A stretch of DNA of 64,000 nucleotides from Monarcha castaneiventris obscurior (Eukaryota; Chordata; Aves; Passeriformes; Monarchidae). The stretch is from positions 2,046,001 through 2,110,000 of the forward strand of contig JAMPIT010000848.1 in NCBI GenBank assembly GCA_026261815.1, written 5' to 3'. A program made the translations under genes and the position numbers. The notes beneath the pieces were generated by a model. That model was not told the origin of the DNA, did not search any database, and saw only the letters and a program-made list of their open reading frames with translations. Of this stretch, positions 14,578 through 23,656 are shown piece after piece (the stretch's first letter is position 1; each line of letters opens with the position of its first letter).

Positions 14578-15623
14578 GTGCCACATCCAGCACAGGTGTC
14601 TTCAGCATGTACTACGAGGTATTCAAGCCCCAAAAACCACCTCTGTATTAGAGACAATGTGCTCTGACAAAACTAGCAGGTGATGTCTCAGTCAAGGCTC
14701 CACTCTTAGTCTTCAGCTTTTTAAGATAATTTCTGGAACGAAACAGATTTTACCTAGTTTTCCCTGTTTTCATAACTGTTTAGAATTTCAGTCGGTCTCA
14801 GAATAAGAGTGGATGTGAGTGTTCACCTTCCACTTCCGGGATTGAGAAGAATTAAAAGAATTAAGAGACAGTTTCACAATGGGGCCAGCTAAATATAATG
14901 TTGCAAAAGGGCCTTTTGCATAAAACCCTCAACAAGATCAAAAAGCAAAGTGACAGACTTGATCTCTCCCCCCTTCCACAGCTTCTGTAAGAGTTTGGGA
15001 AAGCCATGCAATTTCCTCTTTGTTCTTCCAACCCTTGGAAAATCTCACAGGGGAGGACAAAGCCAAGGCAGAGCTTTATCCTCATGTGCATTCCTCTCTC
15101 CTCGAGCAGAATCACTCTCATTTTTTTAGTATCAAAGTATCAGTTTTTAAAAAAAAAACAGTAGGGAGAATATACAGCAGTTTAAGCACAGAGCAGTTTG
15201 TCCAGGTCAGCATAAGGCAGAAAGAAGCATAATACTGCCAGTACTGTTTGCATGAAGTGTAAAACCACCTTTGTTTTGCTTCCATCAGAATGCAGGAATT
15301 CACACTAACACAACAATCCCAGGTAGGCAGTCACAGAACTAATTTAAAAAAAAAAAGAAAACAATTTCTGCAGAAAGACAAAGCTTATATTGATCATAGG
15401 TGAAATTCTGCTAGGACATAATACTGTTAAAGCCAGTCCCTCAGCCAGAAATCAACACCTTGATGAGCAAAACAGATCAACCAGAGACTCACCTCCTTCC
15501 CTACGCTGACTGCCCGCACCTACAAGCTTTCCACAGCGACTGCAGGAGAAGAATTGTTCCAGCACAGGGCTGTGGGACTCTGAGTGCCCGCAGCACATCC
15601 TGCCAGGCACTGGCTGCACTCAC

Positions 15624-15740
15624 CGTGCATCTGGTACGTGTACGGGGCCTGTCCCGCCGTCGGTGTGCTGAAGCTGGAGCCATAGCTGAGAAATCCACCC
15701 TGTCCTGGGGAGTGGCTCAGGCTGTCCTCTGTTTTAATGC
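15624..15740 (-). CDS. EYA2: EYA2 coding exon 5 (IKTEDS block)
   Basis: This 117-nt minus-strand exon has an acceptor ending in CAAAG and donor CACG then GTGAGTGC. It completes the split serine and reads [20 protein letters not shown] followed by [18 protein letters not shown]. The human EYA2 equivalents, [20 protein letters not shown] and [19 protein letters not shown], are nearly identical, and this block separates EYA2 from EYA1 and EYA4. IKTED resembles a sumoylation consensus (psi-K-x-E), which is inference only. Phase is 1 in and 1 out, so skipping would keep the frame. Confidence 0.98.
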
Positions 15741-18595
15741 CTTTGGGGTACACAAGGTGGGAACCAAGAGCAGAATATGAGTGCTCGTCATATAAAGATG
15801 TAAAGAAGCAAGTGTAGGAATGAACAAATTTTCAGCTGGATTTTAACCTAATAAACCCTTTTTTTTTACCCTTTCTTTTACACACACACACACACACACA
15901 CATATAAACATAGAAAAATATATATATATTTAACTATTTGCATTACCCAAACAGGTCTCTTAACAGCCAAACAAATTCATCACAAATCGTATTTGAGTCA
16001 CCTACATCCTGTATCCACACCCAAAAGCACTTTTGCTAAGATGGGTAAACAATAATGAATAATGTTGTTTTCAAAAACAATTTGTGAACATAGTTTTGTT
16101 ATAGAATTGAAGAAACTCACTGATATATAAACTTTCTGAAGATGCAGGCAATGATTAACAATGGAACAAGACCTTCAGCAAAATAACCTCAAGATTTCTG
16201 TTCTCAAAAGAGTTATCTTTTACTTGCATTATACTTTCAGCTTTGGTATCAAAACATTTATTGGCAAGTCCCACAGGAGGGTTATCATCTACTCAGATAG
16301 ATTTAACACACAGTTCAGGAACAATAGGTAAGCCCTGAAGCCACAAAAATCTTTTCATTTCTAAAACCAGGCAATTAAACTGACAATTTACAGGGGGAAC
16401 GACAATAGCTGAATTAAACATTGCAAGATGAAACCCTTGCTGGTAATGAAAGGGGTTGATATTTTATTCTGAGATGCTGCTGAGATTGTACAGCTGTATT
16501 ATTAAAATAAACAGCTCAAAGGTGCAACATATTATGAACCCTTTGGGCGTGATCCTTCCCTCCTTTGCATCCTATTTGCACAACAAAAAATGGCCACTGG
16601 ACACACCCTGGGCGCTGGGATTAAACAAATGTTTGCTGATGTTTGGGCCTTGGATTTACACACTTTCCAGCCTGCTGTCATCTTTTAGCACTTCCAGAAG
16701 ACAAGTTGAATTCAGGTGCCTTTCCCCAAACACGCTGCTTTCTAGCTTAACAAGTCTTAGAAGCAACAAGTCTGTGCTTGCTCAGGTTCGGAGTAAGTCA
16801 TCCCAGATAATGTTTTCTCTAATAAAAATCACTTATTTTAGCTTTAGGTGAGAAGAACTGCGATGCAGTTTGAGTACAAGCTCATAACAAGATGACTGTG
16901 AAAGGCAGGAGGTTTATTTGGACAGTGAGGGGACAAGTGCTGGTGCAAGTATGTGGCTTCATCACTGCTGGGGAAGAGAAGTGTGTGCAGAGAAGCCCCT
17001 CTTCCCAACATCCCGTGCTTTTCAATTCCATCAGCACTGCACAGGCCAGCATTCAACCTAGTTACAATTAATCATCAGCAAATGGGCCTCTTTGGAAGCC
17101 TAAAAATTGTTGTCAGACAGCAAAATAACTTAGCACCAAATTAATTTCCATATAATGTTCTGTTTTGTCTAGAAACTGGCCGAGTTTTATTTTTTGTGCC
17201 TAAAAACAATACTGCTTCATTGTTCTTGGGTGTCAGCCAGGCGGAGTTTTTCATATGCTGTGCTGAGAATCTTAGAGAGGGTGTATGGGCTGGGGGAGGG
17301 AAACCACTGCTCAAGGATGCTAAGAGGTCACCCCCAGGATTTATAAGCAGCATATGGGCCTGACACATGTATGCCCTAAAGCCTCCAGGCAGTAGCAAAT
17401 GGCTCTACTTTCACCTGCTCTAATAGGACAACTGTTCAGAGTTTTCCTTGGAAGTCAGCCACCTGATGCAAACACACAAATAGCTCCAGGAAAGGGTCTC
17501 AAAACATTCCTCTCATCATCCTGGTAGAGCTTTGGCTCTGCCAAGGCCACTTCCCCAGCCTTCCAGCCTACTGCACTAAATTTCCCTTCAGTAAAAGCTT
17601 TGTCAATGGCTGTACAAAAACTTCTTTTTGGGAACAGATACTGTATTTGCCAAGTAAATGAAGGTGTTTAAAGCACAAGAGAAAAGAGGAGTGGAAACAA
17701 AATTATGAAGCCATTTTAATGGTGCAAGACTCAGCCCTCATGGGAGCAGCCAGAAGAAGCCCAAAGCTTTCTGTTAAAGAGCTGTACCTAAACAAGAGCA
17801 ACATCTCTGTGGTCTTAAGGAGTGGAAAGAACTTTCAGCTTCCTCAAGAGCTCAGTATTCCCATGCAGAGCTTGAGGATACTTAAGGCTTGGTTTACCAG
17901 GCATTCCTCTGTCAGGAGTGCTGGTTTCATTAGGTCCCTGTACAAATCCTCCAGCTGCTCCTGCCCAGCACTGTCTCCCCACAGCTGTTGGCAAGGCTGT
18001 GCAGAAAAGCAGGGAACAAAGCTGACTGGGGTTAGAAATGTTGACTGCACATATAGCTAATAACTGTCCATTTAAACACAAACTGTCTTCCAAAACCAAT
18101 GTACTCTGTAACATTTCACCCATGCCTTATTCTGCTCTACAGTTTGGTTCTTCTGTAATAATAGATACAAAAATTTTCTCAAAGTAGCTTGTGTCATTGA
18201 GACTTCAGGAAGAATCAACTAAGGCAAAGTATGGTTTTCATAAGTATCATATTTAGTGTACTTTGTCCTGACAGTGAATCATGGGAACACTCACCAGCTA
18301 CTACTAAGTGGCACGTCCTACTGAACCTAAATTTCTCATATCCTGCTACTGACTGGCTCCAAACGTACCTAGTTGTAAAAACATAACCCGTGACAGGAAG
18401 AGCTGATAGGTAGTTCAAAGTAAACCTAACATTTTTAAAGTCAGACTTTCCTCTAAGCCTAAGAAGAGAACATTGCTGAGACACAAATGACACCTCACTC
18501 TAAAGCTTAAAGACTTCAAAGATATTTTGCCAGCAGTATTTGGCTATATTTTGAGGACGATGTCCTCACAGGTACCATGCCTCTGGAGTACTCAC
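15741..18595 (-). other. EYA2: EYA2 intron between coding exons 4 and 5
   Basis: A 2.9-kb GT-AG intron. It contains a CA/TA compound microsatellite at 15881-15930. No other feature could be supported. Confidence 0.9.
15881..15930. repeat. compound CA/TA microsatellite
   Basis: Eleven CA units (15881-15902), then an AT-rich link and a short TA tract (about 15918-15930). It lies in the intron, 140 bp upstream of coding exon 5. Confidence 0.92.
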
Positions 18596-18738
18596 TGTAG
18601 GAGGGAATTCCATAGGGCTGCCCTGGGGGGGGATAGGCAGTGTATGCAGCAGCCTGCTGGATTCCTGTGCTGTACTGAGTCTGTCCATACGTTGCCATTG
18701 TGGGGAAGGATGAAACTGTCACTATATGGGGATAATGT
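18596..18738 (-). CDS. EYA2: EYA2 coding exon 4 ([10 protein letters not shown] block)
   Basis: This 143-nt minus-strand exon has acceptor TCTGAATAG and donor TACA then GTGAGTAC. It encodes [19 protein letters not shown], then [17 protein letters not shown], then [11 protein letters not shown], ending in the first base of a serine codon. This is the best conserved N-terminal block of EYA proteins; human EYA2 has MAAYGQTQYSAGIQQ and AYGIPSYS here. It is rich in Tyr, Pro and Gln, as expected of the EYA transactivation domain. An in-frame ATG at 18698 (codon 82 of the reconstructed frame) lies in the strong context ACAATGG and coincides with a methionine also present in other EYA proteins, so internal initiation is conceivable. 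Confidence 0.97.
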
Positions 18739-19358
18739 CTATTCAGAACAAGAAAACACAAGGGTTTAAGGCAATAGTTAGTGTACACAATCTTCTAGAG
18801 CACAAGTAGAACAGTTCTAGACACGTTGCTAAAATGACATCCAACATAGGATGCTGAGTATTTTGGGAACTTGGAATTGACTGGACGGAAGCAAAAGTTT
18901 GTTTCAGCACATGGCTTCTGATATGAGCTATCAGATTAATACACCTAAATGCATGGGGACTTCAAGAAAGTCCAAGATATATGCAAGTTTAAAAAACAAA
19001 ATAAAATTAACACTGATTTTCCATGTTTCATTTTGAATTTGACAAACAAGTGAGTGTGATGGGAAACCTCCAACATTTCAACACATCCCCTCTGGGGTCA
19101 CTCATAAACACAACAATATTCAAGCTGATAAGGTTTGGATTCCCAGAGGTACAAAAACACAGTTCACAGTACCTCAAACCTTATTTCACTCCATATCCAA
19201 GAAGATTAAGAACCAGCTACTTCCCTGTGCCAGAGACGTGCAGAGGAACAGGTGGATGGGCTTAGGGCAGATGTTTTTTAAGGTGACAGAAGTCTGCACA
19301 AAATGGCTGCACAGCAAAACACGGTTTCTAAATTACAGCACTTGGCACGAGCACTCAC
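18739..19358 (-). other. EYA2: EYA2 intron between coding exons 3 and 4
   Basis: The shortest intron seen (620 bp), with GT-AG borders. Nothing is recognised inside it. Confidence 0.85.
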
Positions 19359-19407
19359 TTTGTGGTGTACAGATGGAGAGGACACTGTGGTGCTGCTTTG
19401 CTGCTGC
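19359..19407 (-). CDS. EYA2: EYA2 coding exon 3
   Basis: This 49-nt minus-strand exon has acceptor TTTTCCAG and donor AAA then GTGAGTGC. It continues the phase-1 frame and leaves two bases (AA), completed to a lysine codon by the next exon. The peptide reads SSKAAPQCPLHLYTTK, placed directly before HYPHI of the next exon. In paralogs the equivalent place reads like P-Q-x-YPS-x-x-PYPHI, so the PQ..LY..K-HYPHI pattern fits. The exact phase match on both sides (1 in, 2 out) is the main support. The exon is not symmetric, so skipping it would break the frame. Confidence 0.8.
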
Positions 19408-20080
19408 CTGGAAAACAAAATTAAAGGGTCTTAGGTTTTCATCATCTTCTGTTCTATGGCCAAGCTGATACAATAGTTTTTACCACTGCTGGTTTGATAA
19501 AAATATACAGGAATCAAAAGACTTTTTATTTTTTATTTAATATTCCCAAACTGAGGTAGGTAAGAAAGATACTCTCCACTTAACAACAAATATAGATTTA
19601 GTTTTTAACTGAGGGTGATACCAGTTGATTGAACTACCAGTTTCTTCTTCTCAAGGGACTGATATAATCATGAAGCTGGGCTTTGAAGCAGTGACTCATA
19701 TGCTGAAGGCTATAAAAGCCAATACTATGATTGCTGAAGTGATTTAAGCTCACTGCACATTTTGCTCTTTTGCTTTTTTTGGTACTCTCCTAGACCGTGA
19801 CTCCCTTTCTTTAATGTCCATTAAAATATATAAAATAATAGTAAATATCAAAAATACAACATCATAGATCTCCTTAATTTGAATTTTTTCAGTTAACTAC
19901 AGGATACCTTATTGAACTACCAGCAGCCAAAAAATAATTCAGTAGAAAACCTATCATACAAGTTATATGTGCAAGATGGCTTCTAATGGACCAAACAGTT
20001 GTGTCCTCCAACAGCACCAAAGAAAACTGTGCCACTAGCTTTATTTGGATGTAAATTTAGATTTACCTAATTAAAAACTC

Positions 20081-20103
20081 AAAAAAAAAAAAAAAAAAAA
20101 AAA
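20081..20103. repeat. A23 homopolymer
   Basis: Twenty-three A residues in the intron between coding exons 2 and 3. No upstream retroposon is recognisable. Confidence 0.92.
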
Positions 20104-20829
20104 CCAACACTGCAAGTTGCACTGAAAACATCATACCAAAATACCACCATGTGTATTTTGCAGGTTGCCTCCACAGTGTCATCCAAACTTTGCTTCTTCG
20201 TTCCTGGCTGGAGCTGTCATTAATTCAGCACTAAAAATGCCAAAACACTCTCACAATCATCAATAATGACATGAGGCACCACTGATTCAGCCTCTGTGTC
20301 TCCTGGCTGCATCAATGAACACATAGGAACTCCACATGGTTTCTCCACCCACCTTCAGTGACCAAACCAGCACAACTTCCTGTGTTCAGACATTGGCCAC
20401 TTGGCAAATTGAACATCTAAACTGTTTTTCATTTAATGAAATATGCAAGTACATATAAAGTCTAAATACATGCAAATAGTCCTGTGGTTCTGGGTAACTT
20501 GTTGTGCTGTAAACATGGACAGAATGACCAAAAAGATTCAACGTGCTCACATCTGATATGTTTGTTCTTCCTGATTTAGACCTCTTTTGAAATTGTTCTT
20601 TTGTATACAATCCTTTTTCACAACATTTTACATGGCTTGATCACTTTACACTATAACACAGAGATTACACCAAACTATTTTTAAAAACTCTGCCTTTTCA
20701 TCTGGTAACTGTTTAGACTAAATGTCAATAAAAATTGCATCACTGTGAGTTCTTACTAAAAATATTAAATACTAGGCATCATTCTTTTTTAGAATGTTAA
20801 TTTATGTAATTAATGGTGAAACCTATACA

Positions 20830-21115
20830 GGCCTAATCACTAACAGGATCACCCTAATCACTGACAGAAACAAAACCAGAAAGACTCTTTCTTCAAACCC
20901 CTGCAACCCTCCAACACCTTGGAAAAGTAAAACCCACCTGCAACCCTACCTTGGTTTCTGTACATATAAAATGTGGGAGTTTCTGTACATATAAAATGTG
21001 GGACAGTGACCTATTTCCCAAGCAACAGGCAGACAGGTTTAGTTTAAAATACTGACAAAGGACAGCGTTATACAAATGTACGTATTATTGACAAAGGATA
21101 ATGTTATACAAATAG
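20830..21115. repeat. cluster of three short imperfect tandem duplications
   Basis: There are three separate direct repeats in under 300 bp. CCTAATCACTAACAGG / CCTAATCACTGACAGA lies at about 20831-20868. TTTCTGTACATATAAAATGT occurs twice at about 20954-21002. GACAAAGGAC..TTATACAAATG / GACAAAGGAT..TTATACAAATA lies at about 21053-21113. Confidence 0.85.
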
Positions 21116-21169
21116 ATCTATTCACTTACACTGAAAAAAGACTGGGTTTAAATCCAAAATTGGGCTCAC

Positions 21170-21214
21170 CTGAGTCACCTTCGAACTCACTATGAAAAAT
21201 TTGCTTTGACTTAC
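21170..21214 (-). CDS. EYA2: EYA2 coding exon 2, 45-nt candidate cassette exon
   Basis: This is a 45-nt exon on the minus strand. The acceptor is CTGTTTTCTTTCAG and the donor is G then GTGAGCC. It enters and leaves in phase 1 and adds 15 residues reading GKSKQIFHSEFEGDS after the split glycine, with no stop. Both splice sites are near consensus. Its length is a multiple of three with symmetric phase, so inclusion or skipping would not alter the downstream frame. I do not recognise the peptide from other EYA2 proteins, and this stretch is variable among EYA family members. The exon is therefore called from splice sites, open frame and phase. A constitutive, alternative or false exon all remain possible. 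Confidence 0.6.
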
Positions 21215-22885
21215 CTGAAAGAAAACAGTTTAGAAAATTAGATTTTAGGACTGTGAAAACAAGAACTACACCATTTGTGTCTCTCTCATTACCAAACAGA
21301 ACTGCATTGAATAAAGAGACATTTTAGAATTGATTCCTTTAATTCATAATTTTAATTACATCAAACATCCAGCAGAACAGTTTGAGCACAAGCCTCATTT
21401 CTTTTCTCTTTGCAAAACACAACAGCTTCAAATTTTTTATTTTGGCAGAGAGCAAATAAATTTGCCAAGAATGCCAGGAAGGAATTTACTGTGTGTCAAT
21501 AAGCAATATGCTACTGTCATTGACAGGAAAAGGCTAAGCTGATTCTACAGGCAAATTGTGCACTTGAAAATTATACTGATATAACTGCACATGAAAACAA
21601 CAGGCCAGACAGCTACATGGACATCTAAATGTGTAAGTACTATGACTAGACTTGCTAAATTTAATACTGTATGTGTAAAACAGAGCACAAATTTGTGTGC
21701 ATTTATTATATTACGTGCTATGTCAGTCTAACAATTGTCAAACACACAAGTATTTTCCTGTTCTTCAAATTAACAAGAAGTATTTTCAAGGCAAAGAGCA
21801 CAATCTTGGTAGCACAGGGGATCATTCTCTAGCAAAACCACCATAATATTTCTATAAGAAACAAATCAACATAAGCTGTCACTGACAAACTGTTGCCCCA
21901 CAGTACAGCTCCTGTGTCGGCTCTTATTTATATCACATAATAAAAAACCAGTTCCTGCACCAAGATGTTTACAAAATGATGTACCTAAAAATCATTTCTA
22001 GCACTAATCTTTTCTGCAAACAGGAACGTTTAAAAGGATGTTTCCTTTAGGCTGTTATTCCTTCCACTGCTCTTGTAAATAGGCACTCACGATGTACGTG
22101 ATTTAATCACGCAATTTCTAATGCCTCAGCAAACATGCAAACAAAACACCTCCTGGGCTTCTGAGAGCCTATAAATGAAGGGTTAAATGTACTACTAAAA
22201 CATAATAGCCAGTGCCTTTTCCTAACTCCCCACTAACAGGAAGGCTGACAGATCCTGACTGCAGCAAACAATAGCTGGGATTGTACTAGCAAGAACTAGT
22301 TCAGCTGCATCACTTGCCAATAATTTTTTTAGCAGATTTAACATTCTTCTGTTTCCTTCACTTGAACAGTATGATGGGGCGGGTGGGGGGAGAAGGAGGA
22401 GAGCAGATAAATTTCCATCAGAGCCTCAACCACTGAAAGAATTTGTCCCTGGTACCTGCCAAATATGAAACTTCAGAGCAGAGGCCAGAAGGGCTAAGCA
22501 TTTGGGGATGGCAGCAGTGATCTCAGAGCAATGCAAACTGGGGCACAGAGCTGCTTTGGCAAGAGGTTTTCTGGCTGCTCAGTACATTTCTGGGCCTGGG
22601 AGCCCCCAGAGCCCCCACCTAAACAGCAGCAGCAGCACAGCCACCAAAGCCCAGGGTTCACACCACCCCTGGGGCTCCAGTGGGTCAAAGCAAAAACTAC
22701 CAGGTCTACACAAAATATGGTTTACACCTGCAACTTTTCCAGTGGAACAAAAATCTATATGTGCACGTGTGTACATGCAGGCACCAACTATACACAGATA
22801 TGTATTTACATATGAACTATTTCTATTCCACTTGCATTCAAACCATTGTGAAACTAAAGGATTCAACTGCACCTGGAGAGTCTAC

Positions 22886-22916
<31 letters not shown>

Positions 22917-23054
22917 TCAAAAATCTCAGTTGCTCACTATACTGTAGAACTAATGGCCAGAACCAGAGGCCTTGCAGTGGCCAGCTCCCTTTAGTCACAT
23001 GTGTACATATATGTTATGTTAAAGCAGCAAACAGTAAGCAGAAGAGCAGCCTAC
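21215..23054 (-). other. EYA2: EYA2 intron between coding exons 1 and 2
   Basis: A 1.8-kb GT-AG intron. It contains an ACAAA-type microsatellite at 22884-22912. A plus-strand 193-codon frame at 22502-23083 crosses into coding exon 1 and is taken as chance. Confidence 0.8.
22884..22912. repeat. ACAAA microsatellite
   Basis: Five to six ACAAA-type units ending in a short A run. Confidence 0.9.
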
Positions 23055-23163
23055 CTTCTATGTCATCTGGAGCCGTGGCATAAATATGAGAAAGGTTAAG
23101 CTTCAGTCTGTCAGGGCACTCTCTATTTACAGTCAGACTGGGTGATATCACTAGATCTAGCAT
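23055..23163 (-). CDS. EYA2: EYA2 coding exon 1 (N-terminus, start codon)
   Basis: The minus-strand exon spans 23173-23055. A CAG acceptor preceded by a T-rich tract ends at 23174, ten untranslated bases follow, then ATG at 23163 in the context GGAAATGC. The 109 coding bases give 36 codons plus one base, beginning MLDLVISPSLTVN. This closely resembles the EYA2 N-terminus (human form MVELVISPSLTVN). The exon then reads DRLKLNLSHIY and ends ...DDIE G before a GTAGGC donor. The M-x-x-LVISPSLTVN block and the exact phase fit to the next exon support this start. Because only ten bases of 5' UTR are in this exon, the rest must come from exon(s) about 37.6 kb upstream. The second half of the exon, after the LKLN block, is not conserved with the human protein as I know it. 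Confidence 0.93.
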
Positions 23164-23639
23164 TTCCTTATACCTGAAGGAAAACAAAGGAAAAATACAA
23201 TTTATTCATTAATTATGCATGCTTACTAATGATTCAGGTTTTTTTCCCTAAGAGTATAAATATTAAAGCTGATTACCTAAACCCAGGCTTCATATAAATT
23301 CCACATAATAACATTCACTAAAGTTTTCATCAAAGGGAAATGCTGAATTAAAATGCAGTACTTGCTTCCTTGGAGATTACACCCATCTGATTAACAATTT
23401 CCTTTTCTTCCTGGATTTTGCCATACAAAAACTAAATTCCTGATCTCTCATATGCCATCAAAGCAAGAATACACACACCAGTGTCCAGTGAGGCTGCAGA
23501 ACAGACTATTACAGGTTGAAAATGAAGCTGAGGGCAGTTAAGATCATTATCTAGTCTTACAAGTAATGAAGTTAGTGCTGGTGACAGGATCAGTTTGCCA
23601 GGGGACACCCACACCAGGCACCCATCTACAATGTCCTGG

Positions 23640-23656
23640 CCATTAGGTGGCAGTGA
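23640..23656 (+). promoter_or_regulatory. CTCF-like motif
   Basis: The sequence CCATTAGGTGGCAGTG fits the CTCF core (CCA-S-Y-AG-R-K-GGC-R-S) with one mismatch. It lies about 470 bp 5' of the EYA2 ATG-bearing exon. The call rests on motif match alone. Confidence 0.4.

Larger units (their letters stand above)
3186..15623 (-). other. EYA2: EYA2 intron between coding exons 5 and 6
   Basis: A 12.4-kb GT-AG intron. It contains a TA/T microsatellite at 14550-14577 and a hairpin at 13048-13074. I found no additional EYA2 exon: human EYA2 passes directly from QMHG to TTGF, so none is expected. The remainder is unremarkable intronic DNA. Confidence 0.9.
19408..21169 (-). other. EYA2: EYA2 intron between coding exons 2 and 3
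   Basis: A 1.8-kb GT-AG intron. It carries an A23 run at 20081-20103 and a cluster of three short imperfect tandem duplications at 20830-21115, close to the donor of the 45-nt exon. Confidence 0.8.

Noticed and set aside
22502..23083. 193-codon plus-strand frame
   Set aside because: It runs antisense across coding exon 1 of EYA2 and through a microsatellite; no domain is recognisable and the composition is not coding-like.
1005..23173. Assignment to EYA1 or EYA4 instead of EYA2
   Set aside because: The N-terminus LVISPSLTVN, the IPSYS-IKTEDS junction and [11 protein letters not shown] follow EYA2; EYA1 and EYA4 have different sequence at these places.
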